Shown here: in pieces, positions 48,891 through 56,396 of the stretch
How the letters are laid out: every line of letters starts with the position of its first letter
Position numbering within the stretch: position 1 is the first letter of the stretch
Origin: Oscillospiraceae bacterium
GTDB taxonomy: Bacteria > Bacillota > Clostridia > Oscillospirales > Oscillospiraceae
Length of the DNA: 64,000 nucleotides
NCBI GenBank assembly: GCA_902778665.1
Contig: CACYYN010000005.1
Span: 1-64,000 of the forward strand
Reading direction: 5' to 3'
The notes under the pieces: model-generated
Databases searched by the model: none
Told to the model about the DNA's origin: nothing
Seen by the model: the letters and a program-made list of their open reading frames with translations, nothing else
Made by a program: the position numbers and the translations under genes

Positions 48891-48975
48891 GGGGACAGGG
48901 GACAGGGAATAGGGAGTAGGGGATAAGGGGGCTTCCTGTGGCAGCGGGAGGCTGCCCCCTGATTCCTGTGTCCTG
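48891..48975 (+). repeat. Repeat family 4, intergenic copy
   Basis: Starts directly at the scaffold stop: GGGGACAGGGGACAGGGAAT, then AGGGAGTAGGGGATAAGGGG, a GGCAGCGGGAGGCTGCC hairpin, and an inverted CCTGTGTCCTGTACCC. The outer parts can pair. Similar to sequences at 43769-43816 and 52870-52917. Confidence 0.7.
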
Positions 48976-49050
48976 TACCCTTTCTCAACAGACGAATCAT
49001 TTTAAACCAATAAAAATCTAATTAAGAAAAATAATGGAGGATTAACAATT

Positions 49051-50196
49051 ATGGCAGGTGGAATGAATCTAGCAACCAAATATCTCAGAGAAGTAGATGA
49101 ACGCTGGGTTTCGGAGTCCCAGGCGGCACTGGTAACAGGCAATGCCTTTGAATATAAGGGCGACCAGACCTTTGTAGTTTACAGTATTCCGTATGCGCCG
49201 CTGAATGACTACACCAGAAGCGGCATGAACCGTTACGGCAACCCCAATGACCTGAGCCGAAATATCCAGACCCTGAAGGTCACCCAAGACAAGGGCTTCA
49301 GCTTCGTGATTGACCGTGGAGATTATGTCCAGAGTGAGTTTGTCAGCAACCCGGGTAAGAGCCTGGCAAGGGAGCTCAAGGAGGTTATCGTCCCGGCTTA
49401 TGACCGGTACTGCTTCCGCACGATGGCATTTTCCGCTATTGACAACGGGCACAATGCCACGACCGAAGTGACAAAGGCGAATGCCCATGCCATGCTTCTC
49501 AATGGCATTGAACACATGAGCGACCGCAACGTGCCGATTGATAACTGCTACGCTTTTTGCACGTATCATTACGGCAACCTGCTGATGCAGGACCCTTCGT
49601 TTATCCGCAATGGCAATTCTTCTCAGGAGATGCTGAAGACCGGGCGGATCGGCATGGTAGACGGCATTGAAATTGTCCTGGTGCCACACAGCAAGCTGCC
49701 GGCAGGGTCTGCATTCCTGCTGGTGCATAAGGATGCCTGCGTGGCACCGAGACAGCTGGAAAAATATGTGACTCACGAGGACCCTCCCGGACTGTCCGGC
49801 ACTCTCTGCGAAGGCCGCGTGCTTTATGACTGCTTCGTTCTCGACGAAAAGGCAGACGGAATTTACTACCACGGAGGTCAGCCTGTGCTGAAGGATATTC
49901 CTTTCATTACGTCCGCAACAAATCCCGGAAAATCTTCTATCATCATGAACATGGAGAAGGAGAAGGACACCAACAAGTGGTATTACATCACGGCTGAGGA
50001 CCATGCTTCTCTCCCGGAGGTAACTTACGGCACTGCCATTGATCCCACCAGCGGGGCATGGGCAGGTGCAGTGGAGATCACCGGTATGGAGATGGAAATC
50101 ACGCCTCCTGAGGGACACACCCGCATCAAGGTTGTGGAAGTGCTCCGCAGCATGAAACCGATCGGCGTTTCCGAGAGGAAACTGAATATCGGATGA
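49051..50196 (+). CDS. Major capsid protein
   Basis: 381 residues. It starts MAGGMNLATKYLREVDERWVSESQAALVTG, a typical capsid N-arm for this phage group, followed by VTQDKGFSFVIDRGDY and EVIVPAYDRYCFRTMAFSA of an HK97-like fold. A C-terminal beta domain of about 90 residues (ITSATNPGKSS ... EGHTRIKVVEVLRSM) may be a decoration-type domain. ATGGAGG is upstream. It is placed after portal and scaffold as expected. Confidence 0.82.
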   Translation: MAGGMNLATKYLREVDERWVSESQAALVTGNAFEYKGDQTFVVYSIPYAPLNDYTRSGMNRYGNPNDLSRNIQTLKVTQDKGFSFVIDRGDYVQSEFVSNPGKSLARELKEVIVPAYDRYCFRTMAFSAIDNGHNATTEVTKANAHAMLLNGIEHMSDRNVPIDNCYAFCTYHYGNLLMQDPSFIRNGNSSQEMLKTGRIGMVDGIEIVLVPHSKLPAGSAFLLVHKDACVAPRQLEKYVTHEDPPGLSGTLCEGRVLYDCFVLDEKADGIYYHGGQPVLKDIPFITSATNPGKSSIIMNMEKEKDTNKWYYITAEDHASLPEVTYGTAIDPTSGAWAGAVEITGMEMEITPPEGHTRIKVVEVLRSMKPIGVSERKLNIG

Positions 50197-50206
50197 TGAG
50201 GTTTTT

Positions 50207-50277
50207 ACCTCGTAAGTAGTGCAATTAAAGGGCTCGGATGACAGCATTGTACCTCGAACCTGCTGCTCTATCCGAGC
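50207..50277 (+). repeat. Palindromic repeat family 1, copy c
   Basis: Begins ACCTCGTAA..AGTGCA a few bases after the capsid stop, then stem GCTCGGAT (50232-50239) with ATCCGAGC (50270-50277) and inner CAGC / GCTG. The loop keeps GTACCTCG, as in copies d and e. Confidence 0.8.
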
Positions 50278-50329
50278 TTTTATGGAGGAAAAGTTGTCAG
50301 TTGCATAAGTCTCTGATGAGACTGTAAAA

Positions 50330-50351
50330 ACACAGAGAACCGTCCCCTGTG
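50330..50351 (-). repeat. Palindromic repeat family 3, copy 2 (inverted)
   Basis: Reverse complement of 39984-40006 with one mismatch in 22 bases. Lies just before the connector gene's ribosome binding site. Confidence 0.75.
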
Positions 50352-50369
50352 CGAATTAGGAGGAGAAAA

Positions 50370-50978
50370 GTGACTTATGGCGAATTGAAAAACAGAGTAT
50401 TGGAGCTCATCTTCAGTTACAGCGTGGCAGGGAGTCAAATCCCTGCCACGTATAACAATCAGGCGGATTATATCGCTATGATTCCGGGGCTGGTGAACAA
50501 CGGGCAGATGGATATTGTTACCAGCGTGAAACGCATTCCGGCAATTGTGCATCTGGAAGACCTGGAGCAGGAACAAGTGGGAGAGCGAATACTTTATAAG
50601 CTCCCGGAAGATTGTTGGCTCCCTTTTACAGGTGGGCTTCTTCTGAAGAGAAACAGAAGGTATGAGCGTTTCTTTGGTTACCGGTTTATCTCCGGTAATA
50701 TCGAACTGCCGTGTCATCATCCGCCTGACTTGGCACTGGAATATTGGCGATATCCGGAGAGAGTGAGTTCTGAGACAGGTGATGACGTTGAACTGGACAA
50801 CACTCCTGATGTGCATGAGTGCCTGGTGTTCTATGTGGCAGCCCATCTGCTCGCTTATGATGATGCTTACCGATACACCGTGTTTCTGAATATGTACGAA
50901 GAACGAATCAGCCGTTTGAGAGAACTTGTCTGGATTGAGCCCGGACCCATTGAGGATGTTTACAGGAGGAGAAAATGA
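50370..50978 (+). CDS. Head-tail connector protein
   Basis: 202 residues from GTG 50370, chosen for AGGAGGAG just upstream. MTYGELKNRVLELIFSYSV and DVHECLVFYVAAHLLAYDDAYRYTVFLNMYEERI are characteristic of gp4-like head-completion/adaptor proteins. It overlaps the next gene by 4 bases. It follows the capsid gene as expected. Confidence 0.7.
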   Translation: MTYGELKNRVLELIFSYSVAGSQIPATYNNQADYIAMIPGLVNNGQMDIVTSVKRIPAIVHLEDLEQEQVGERILYKLPEDCWLPFTGGLLLKRNRRYERFFGYRFISGNIELPCHHPPDLALEYWRYPERVSSETGDDVELDNTPDVHECLVFYVAAHLLAYDDAYRYTVFLNMYEERISRLRELVWIEPGPIEDVYRRRK

Positions 50979-51640
50979 GCAAACTGACCATTTGGAACAC
51001 GTTAAAGCACAAAGGTTTCAGCGATGAGGCCGCCGCTGCCATCCTCGGCAACATGGAGGCGGAGAGCAACTGCATCAGCATCCGGGTACAGGGTGACTTT
51101 ACTGACGAATATGCGGATTCCGCCTTCTACACCCGCATGGTGGACGAGGGAAAGGTGAGCCGAAGCGCCTTCATTCATTCAGGCCCCGGCGGCGGAGGCT
51201 ACGGCCTCCTGCAGTGGACGTATCCCACCCGGAAGGCCGGGCTTTACGATCTGGCACAGTCACAGGGCGCCTCCGTCGGAGATGAGACCATCCAGCTGGA
51301 ATGGTTTATGAAAGAGCTGTGGCAGGAGGAGTATCAGAGCGTGCGGGAGACGCTCCTGCACTGCCCGTCTATCCGCGCCTGCTCAGACGTGCTGGTGAAG
51401 GTCTTCCTCCGCCCTGCAGATCAGAGTGAGGCGGCGCTGCAGAAGCGTGCCGATCTCGCACAGGGATTATTCCGGCAGTTTGTAGAGCCGAAAGCGGAGG
51501 AGGCAGACACTGCATCAAAAGAAGATGCCGGGATGGTGAAGATCACGGAAGAAGAGTTCCGTATCTATTCCAGAGCAGTTCTGGTTGTGCTGACACTGCG
51601 AGATCTGCTGCAGGCAATGGAGGAATTTAAGTATGAGTGA
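50975..51640 (+). CDS. Phage tail lysozyme-domain protein
   Basis: 221 residues. The N-terminal 150 residues match the phage tail lysozyme domain (TLKHKGFSDEAAAAILGNMEAESN, GGGGYGLLQWTYPTRKAGLYD, VKVFLRPA), a muramidase-like fold that breaches peptidoglycan at infection or lysis; the Glu in MEAES is the probable acid. A C-terminal helical tail ends RAVLVVLTLRDLLQAMEEF. Eight-base overlap with the next gene. Confidence 0.8.
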   Translation: MSKLTIWNTLKHKGFSDEAAAAILGNMEAESNCISIRVQGDFTDEYADSAFYTRMVDEGKVSRSAFIHSGPGGGGYGLLQWTYPTRKAGLYDLAQSQGASVGDETIQLEWFMKELWQEEYQSVRETLLHCPSIRACSDVLVKVFLRPADQSEAALQKRADLAQGLFRQFVEPKAEEADTASKEDAGMVKITEEEFRIYSRAVLVVLTLRDLLQAMEEFKYE

Positions 51641-51851
51641 TGCGATACTGGTAGCGATTATCACGAGTGCTGTGACATTGTTCGGGGTTATTCTCGCGAA
51701 CAGTAAGGCAGCTGCGGTGACGAACAATGAAATCAAGCATCTGACGGAGGAAGTGAAAAAGCACAACAACTTCGCCCAAAGGATGCCGATTGTGGAAGTG
51801 CAACTGGGAGAGTTAATGAAAAGGGTGGAAGCTCTGGAAAGAAAAAGCTGA
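51633..51851 (+). CDS. Small TM plus coiled-coil phage protein
   Basis: 72 residues. N-terminal helix AILVAIITSAVTLFGVILANS, then a heptad-rich segment (VEVQLGELMKRVEALERK). Its place next to lysozyme and holin suggests a lysis accessory protein (XhlA-like), by position only. Confidence 0.6.
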   Translation: MSDAILVAIITSAVTLFGVILANSKAAAVTNNEIKHLTEEVKKHNNFAQRMPIVEVQLGELMKRVEALERKS

Positions 51852-51895
51852 CTGCAAAAGCAGCCAGCGAGGTGAGACATCTATTTAGAAATCGG

Positions 51896-52111
51896 TTAAG
51901 ACCAGGCCATTTGCAATTCACGCTTGTTGTTGGCACAGTCTGTGAGGTATAGATTGATCAGAGTCTGATACGGAAGACCATATTGTTCGGAAAGATGTTT
52001 AAAATAATCGATCGTCTCTTCGTTGATATTAATCGTAACCTGTTTTTTCATACGATTGGTATAGGGATTTTTGCGAGGATTCAGTTTTTCAATATCATAT
52101 TCTTCTCTCAT
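51896..52111 (-). CDS. brnA: BrnA-type antitoxin
   Basis: 71 residues from ATG 52111 (TGGAGGAAAC upstream). C-terminal ribbon-helix-helix: KKQVTININEETIDYFKHLSEQYGLPYQTLINLYLTDCANN, the BrnA/CopG-type DNA-binding fold that neutralises BrnT and represses the operon. It begins one base after the brnT stop codon ends. Confidence 0.85.
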   Translation of the reverse strand: MREEYDIEKLNPRKNPYTNRMKKQVTININEETIDYFKHLSEQYGLPYQTLINLYLTDCANNKRELQMAWS

Positions 52112-52112
52112 T

Positions 52113-52412
52113 TCAGTTTCCTCCATTCCAGTCGGCGTAGGTTTCACGTTCACGCTTCGTAGCTTTTCTCGCAGAAATAATACGAATAATATCATCGTTT
52201 CCGCGATAACAATGACTGACAATACAGAGCCTTTCAGCCTGAGACAGTCCGAGAATCAGAAATCTTTCTTCAGAATCAGAGTGGTCGGGATCATCAAAAA
52301 CAATGGCTTCCGTGTCATAGAAAACTGTCACAGCCTCGGAAAAATCTATGCCATGCTTTTGGATGTTAATCCGATTCTTGTTTTCATCCCAAGTAAATTC
52401 TATTTCTTTCAC
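52113..52412 (-). CDS. brnT: BrnT-type toxin
   Basis: 99 residues with the BrnT signature: EFTWDENKNRINIQKHGIDFSEAVTVF, ERFLILGLSQAERLCIVSHCYRG and IIRIISARKATKRERETY. It is a RelE-fold ribonuclease that inhibits translation. Promoter-like sequence lies in the AT-rich stretch upstream. Cargo on the strand opposite to the phage late genes. Confidence 0.88.
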   Translation of the reverse strand: MKEIEFTWDENKNRINIQKHGIDFSEAVTVFYDTEAIVFDDPDHSDSEERFLILGLSQAERLCIVSHCYRGNDDIIRIISARKATKRERETYADWNGGN

Positions 52413-52575
52413 AATTATAATATACCTATAAAATCAATATGTCAAGAAAATGATTCTTTGCATTCCCAATTAGTAAAATTTCAGAAATATGCTGCCTCTT
52501 AAATATAACACACATCATTTGAAGCAACAAGAGAAAAGCCATCTCAGATGGCAAAGGAGATAAATGGAGGCTTTT

Positions 52576-52791
52576 ATGAACAAACAGGATATTATACGCA
52601 AACTGACCAGCCGCAAGTTCTGGCTGGCTATTGCAGCGTTTATTACAGAGCTGATTGTTGCCTTTAAAGGCGACGCAGAGACGGCAGAAACCATTTCCGG
52701 CATGATTATGGCCGGCGCAACAGTAATAGCCTATGTGCTTGGGGAAGGTCTGATCGATGCAGCGAATGTGAGTGATTTATGCTCGATATAA
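52576..52791 (+). CDS. Holin
   Basis: 71 residues from ATG 52576 (TGGAGG upstream; ATG 52564 also possible). Two hydrophobic helices: KFWLAIAAFITELIVAF and ISGMIMAGATVIAYVLGEGLID. This matches small class II holins of Gram-positive phages (MNKQDIIRKLTSRKFWLA start). Forms the membrane lesion for lysis. Confidence 0.82.
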   Translation: MNKQDIIRKLTSRKFWLAIAAFITELIVAFKGDAETAETISGMIMAGATVIAYVLGEGLIDAANVSDLCSI

Positions 52792-52804
52792 GGTTAAGCA
52801 AGTT

Positions 52805-52850
52805 GCTCGGTAGACAATATTGTACCTCGTACTGTCTGCTCTATCCGAGC
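52805..52850 (+). repeat. Palindromic repeat family 1, copy d
   Basis: Stem GCTCGG (52805-52810) with CCGAGC (52845-52850), inner AGACA (52812-52816) with TGTCT (52833-52837), loop with GTACCTCGTAC, then TTAAAT. It starts 14 bases after the holin stop. Confidence 0.8.
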
Positions 52851-52869
52851 TTAAATTAATATGAAATGA

Positions 52870-52917
52870 ACAGGGAAGAGGACAGGGGTGTATCCTGTTC
52901 CCTGAACCCTGTATCCT
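52870..52917 (+). repeat. Repeat family 4, hairpin copy
   Basis: CAGGGAAGAGGACAGGG and an opposed TCCTGTTCCCTG..CCCTGTATCC can fold back on each other. It ends just before the ribosome binding site of the next gene. Confidence 0.6.
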
Positions 52918-52934
52918 AAAAACCGGAGGTTTTT

Positions 52935-54104
52935 ATGGCAAAAGCATCGAGGCCGGGGAATCAGGCGGTGGCCGGCATTGCCGGGACATCGACCACGTCC
53001 CCGACGTATTACAAAAGTGAAGCTGCAGGTTCTGCAGCAGGAAGCACAGGAAAGAGCTCATCCTCCGGGACGGGCTCTTCTTCCAATAAGAGTACAACAA
53101 GTAATAAGAGCAGTACAAGTACCTCAGTGAAGAATTCATATTCCAGCAGTGTGAAATCGAGTTCAGGAGGGAGTGCGGGCAATTCGGCTTTACCCGGTGA
53201 GGTGGAAGTTCCGTACAGTGACAAGTTCTATGCCGCACTGGCTGCCGGGGTGCCCAATGGGATTAATGCCAGCGAGTTCATTGCAAAGGATAAGGCTGCG
53301 GATGCGGCGAAGGGTGTGGTTGCAGGGGCAAAAGCGAATATCATGCCGGGCAAAGTGGCACCCATTGATTATGTGGATATCGCCCGGCAGAAAGCGGAGC
53401 TGGCAGCGAGAGAAAATCAGGAAAAGGGCAGAGCTGTGCTGGAGTCTGATTATGCTGTTGCCCAGGGGGTCAAGGCTCTCAATCGGAATCTGCAGGACAG
53501 CAGAGCAAAGTTCCAAACCCAGCGCAATCAGGTTGAGGCCGATGAGGCGAAAGCTCTGGACAATCAGGTTCTGTATGCGGAAGCAAGAGGCGACCGGGGC
53601 GGAATCGGGAAAACCCAGTACGGCGGTATCCGGAACACGGCTGCCACAAACCGCCAGGTGGTCAACTCAGCCGAGGTAAAGCTGCAGACAGACACGGCCA
53701 GGCAGATTGCTGACCTTCAGGCGCAGGGAGAATTTGAAAAGGCAGACAAGGTGCTTGCGATCAGCAACAGGTATCTCACCGAGCTTCAGAACCTGGAAAA
53801 GTGGACAAAAGAGAAGAATGTTGGCGTACAGGAGTTTAACGCAAAGCTCCGGCAGTGGGAGAACGAGTACCTGCTGAAGGTAGGGGAATATCTCACAGAC
53901 ACAGAACTGCAGGCGGCGAAGCTGTTCGGTGTTGCAGCAAACGGTGCCGAGACGGCGGAAACCCGGAATGCAGTGAATGACCGCTATGCGGAAGGAGCAC
54001 GTGCCATGATGAACGCCGGCATCGTGCCGAGTGCTTCTCAATTGGAAGCGATGGGTTGGACGCCGGAGCAGTACTGGATTTACAGGATGGCGAACGGGGG
54101 CTGA
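52935..54104 (+). CDS. Phage structural/ejection-type protein with Ser/Thr-rich N-terminus
   Basis: 389 residues. Residues 1-85 are low complexity (KSSSSGTGSSSNKSTTS). The rest is helical and Ala/Gln/Glu-rich (VKALNRNLQDSRAKFQTQRNQVEADEAKAL, KLQTDTARQIADLQAQGEFEKADKVLAISN). The C-terminus is YAEGARAMMNAGIVPSASQLEAMGWTPEQYWIYRMANGG. This resembles internal or ejection proteins of short-tailed phages, by composition. Last gene of the module. Confidence 0.6.
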   Translation: MAKASRPGNQAVAGIAGTSTTSPTYYKSEAAGSAAGSTGKSSSSGTGSSSNKSTTSNKSSTSTSVKNSYSSSVKSSSGGSAGNSALPGEVEVPYSDKFYAALAAGVPNGINASEFIAKDKAADAAKGVVAGAKANIMPGKVAPIDYVDIARQKAELAARENQEKGRAVLESDYAVAQGVKALNRNLQDSRAKFQTQRNQVEADEAKALDNQVLYAEARGDRGGIGKTQYGGIRNTAATNRQVVNSAEVKLQTDTARQIADLQAQGEFEKADKVLAISNRYLTELQNLEKWTKEKNVGVQEFNAKLRQWENEYLLKVGEYLTDTELQAAKLFGVAANGAETAETRNAVNDRYAEGARAMMNAGIVPSASQLEAMGWTPEQYWIYRMANGG

Positions 54105-54174
54105 CCTCGTAATCAGTGCACTCAAAATGCTCGGGAGACAACACATTACCTCGTAATGAGATGTCTATCCGAGC
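54104..54174 (+). repeat. Palindromic repeat family 1, copy e
   Basis: Starts at the last base of the stop codon with ACCTCGTAA..AGTGCA, as in copy c. Stem GCTCGG (54129-54134) with CCGAGC (54169-54174), inner AGACA (54136-54140) with TGTCT (54162-54166), loop ATTACCTCGTAATG. Confidence 0.8.
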
Positions 54175-54213
54175 TAAATAAAAGAAAATGATAGGGTTAG
54201 GGTAAAGATGAAA

Positions 54214-54227
54214 TGCTCTATCCGAGC
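54214..54227 (+). repeat. Palindromic repeat family 1, partial copy f
   Basis: Only the right arm, TGCTCTATCCGAGC, identical to the right arm of copies c and d. It marks the last phage-type sequence before the host ABC locus. Confidence 0.6.
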
Positions 54228-54338
54228 TATAAAGAGAAACGAAACCACACAAGCGTACCCACGAATAATCCGCCTGCCCGGATGCGTTTTCTTAAGCTGT
54301 TTTGTGATTTTGTTCTTTTCTTTTTTTCCCATGCATAT

Positions 54339-54344
54339 TATAAT
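54339..54344 (+). promoter_or_regulatory. -10 element of the sugar ABC operon
   Basis: TATAAT at 54339-54344. The only -35 candidate at 17 bases is a T-rich TTTTCT, so activation by a regulator is possible. Confidence 0.45.
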
Positions 54345-54375
54345 CAGAGTATCCTGACCATGGGAGGAAGACAAG

Positions 54376-55497
54376 ATGAGAGTGGTTCTTCAGAACCTCA
54401 CAAAAGTATTCCCCAGCCGCCAAAAAAAAGGTGAAGTAGTTGTCGCAGTCGATCATTTTAATTTTGAGATTCCCGACGGAAAGCTGATCGGCCTTCTGGG
54501 CCCTTCGGGATGCGGGAAGAGCACGGCCCTGAACCTGATCTGCGGGCTTGAAACGCCGACCGAAGGAAAAATATTCTTCGGTGACGATGATGTGACCGAA
54601 CTTCCGCCGGAAAACCGGGGCGTCGGTCTGGTGTTTCAGAACTATGCTCTCTATCCGCACCTGACCGTGCGGCAGAATATCCTCTTTCCGCTGCAGAACC
54701 TGCGGGGAAGTGAGAAGCTGTCCAAACAGGAAATGGAGGAGAGGGCGCTTCAGGCCGCGAAGCTGGTGCAGATTGAGATGCTGATGGAGCGCAAGCCCAG
54801 CGAGCTCTCCGGCGGCCAGCAGCAGCGTGTCGCCATTGCCCGTGCGCTGGTGAAGATGCCGCGTGTGCTCCTTCTGGATGAGCCCCTCTCCAACCTTGAC
54901 GCCCGTCTTCGCCTGCAGACGAGAGAGGAGATCCGCCGTATCCAGCGGGAGACGGAGATCACCACCGTTTTTGTCACCCACGATCAGGAGGAGGCCATGA
55001 GCATCTCCGATCTGATAGTTGTGATGAAGGCCGGCGTTGTCAACCAGATCGGCAAACCCCAGGAGGTCTATGACAATCCTGTCAATCTCTTTGTGGCCAG
55101 ATTCCTGGGCACACCCAGCATCAATCTCTTTGACGGCAGCGTGAAGGCCGGAAAGCTTTTCATCGGCGGGGAAGAGGTGCTGTCTGTCCCCGGCGCAGAG
55201 GACGGAGAGGTCACCGTCGGCATCCGGCCGGAGGGATTTATCCTGAAGAAAGACGGCGCCTTCACCTGCACACTGGAACGCGTGGAGGTGATGGGCAGAG
55301 ACACAAGCGTTGTCTGCACCCATACATCATCTCTCAATGACAATATCCGTGCCATCATCCCGGCTGAGGATGCCGCCGACGCCTCCGGAAAGCAGGCCCG
55401 CTTCGATCTCAAACCGGCCAAGGTTCTGCTTTTCAACCCGAAGACGGAAGAACGCATCCTCTTTTCTTTCGGTGAGAAGCAGGAGGCAAAAGCATGA
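54376..55497 (+). CDS. Sugar ABC importer ATPase (MsmX/MalK/UgpC-like)
   Basis: 373 residues. Walker A GPSGCGKST, Q-loop VFQNYALYPH, signature LSGGQQQR, Walker B VLLLDEPLSNLDA and switch VFVTHDQEEA. The C-terminal TOBE-type regulatory domain (about 240-370) is typical of carbohydrate uptake ATPases. GGGAGGAAG precedes ATG 54376. It overlaps the permease gene by 4 bases. It energises uptake with the two permeases and solute-binding protein downstream. Confidence 0.92.
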   Translation: MRVVLQNLTKVFPSRQKKGEVVVAVDHFNFEIPDGKLIGLLGPSGCGKSTALNLICGLETPTEGKIFFGDDDVTELPPENRGVGLVFQNYALYPHLTVRQNILFPLQNLRGSEKLSKQEMEERALQAAKLVQIEMLMERKPSELSGGQQQRVAIARALVKMPRVLLLDEPLSNLDARLRLQTREEIRRIQRETEITTVFVTHDQEEAMSISDLIVVMKAGVVNQIGKPQEVYDNPVNLFVARFLGTPSINLFDGSVKAGKLFIGGEEVLSVPGAEDGEVTVGIRPEGFILKKDGAFTCTLERVEVMGRDTSVVCTHTSSLNDNIRAIIPAEDAADASGKQARFDLKPAKVLLFNPKTEERILFSFGEKQEAKA

Positions 55498-56384
55498 TCA
55501 GACGCACGTCGAAGGCATGGCTTTACCTCCTGCCTGCCCTGCTCTTTCTGGGCTTCTTCATGGTCTACCCTCTCTTTGACGTGTTCGTCTATTCCGTGGA
55601 GGAGGGATATAATTCCGCATCCCAGACCTATTTCGGCACCGGGCTCTATAACTACTCCTATGTTCTTCATGACCCTTATTTTCTCCAGGCAGTGAAGAAC
55701 ACGTTTATCATTGTGATTATCACGGTTCCTCTCTCCACGGCCTTTGCGCTTGCCATTTCTCTCGCTCTCAGCTCGGTGAAAAAGCTGAAGGAGCTGTATC
55801 AGACGGTGTTTTTCCTGCCCTACGTCACCAATACCCTGGCGGTTGGGCTGGTGTTTATGATTCTCTTTAAGAAGACCGCCTATACCGACGGTATGGTGAA
55901 TCTCCTCATCCAGCTCTTCGGCGGGAAGTCTGTTGACTTTATTGACGGACCTTACTGGGCGAAGATGTTTGTGATGTGTTTCTACACCATCTGGGTGGTT
56001 ATGCCCTTTAAAATCCTGATTCTCACCAGTGCCCTGGCCTCCGTCAATCAGGACTATTACAACGCTGCCCGGGTCGATGCCACGCCCAAATGGCGCATCT
56101 TCACCAGAATTACCCTGCCCATGATCTCACCCATGATCTTCTACCTGATCATCACCGGCTTTATCGGGGCATTCAAGGCCTACAGTGACGAGGTGGCCCT
56201 CTTCGGCACAGATCTCAACGCCGCCGGCATGAACACCATCGTGGGCTATGTCTACGACATGCTCTACGGCAACAGCGGCGGATATCCGTCCTATGCCTCT
56301 GCAGCTGCCGTGCTGCTTTTTGCCATCGTCCTGACCATCACCTGCATCAACCTGCTTGTCAGCGGCAGGAATGTGAGAACCTGA
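55494..56384 (+). CDS. Sugar ABC transporter permease 1 (UgpA/LacF-like)
   Basis: 296 residues, six membrane helices starting LYLLPALLFLGFFMVYPLFDVFVYSV. The EAA coupling loop reads YYNAARVDATPKWRIFTRITLPMISPMIFY. One half of the heterodimeric channel. Twelve bases separate it from the second permease gene. Confidence 0.92.
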   Translation: MIRRTSKAWLYLLPALLFLGFFMVYPLFDVFVYSVEEGYNSASQTYFGTGLYNYSYVLHDPYFLQAVKNTFIIVIITVPLSTAFALAISLALSSVKKLKELYQTVFFLPYVTNTLAVGLVFMILFKKTAYTDGMVNLLIQLFGGKSVDFIDGPYWAKMFVMCFYTIWVVMPFKILILTSALASVNQDYYNAARVDATPKWRIFTRITLPMISPMIFYLIITGFIGAFKAYSDEVALFGTDLNAAGMNTIVGYVYDMLYGNSGGYPSYASAAAVLLFAIVLTITCINLLVSGRNVRT

Positions 56385-56396
56385 GGAGGGACAGCT

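Larger units (their letters stand above)
34007..54230. mobile_element. Prophage or prophage remnant (P22-like portal/podovirus-type module), no integrase seen
   Basis: Continuous phage-type content: IrrE/XRE regulators, divergent switch, early genes, ArpU-like regulator, tail-type structural protein, small and large terminase, portal, scaffold, capsid, connector, tail lysozyme, holin and an Ala/Ser-rich structural protein. Cargo genes interrupt the structural block. I found no integrase, excisionase, primase or amidase, and no attachment-site repeat. The left border is taken at the IrrE gene and the right border after the last repeat; both are approximate. Confidence 0.75.

Noticed and set aside
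33945-54300. Prophage attachment repeats
   Set aside because: I compared the left and right borders by eye and found only short AT-rich similarities, not a convincing core repeat.
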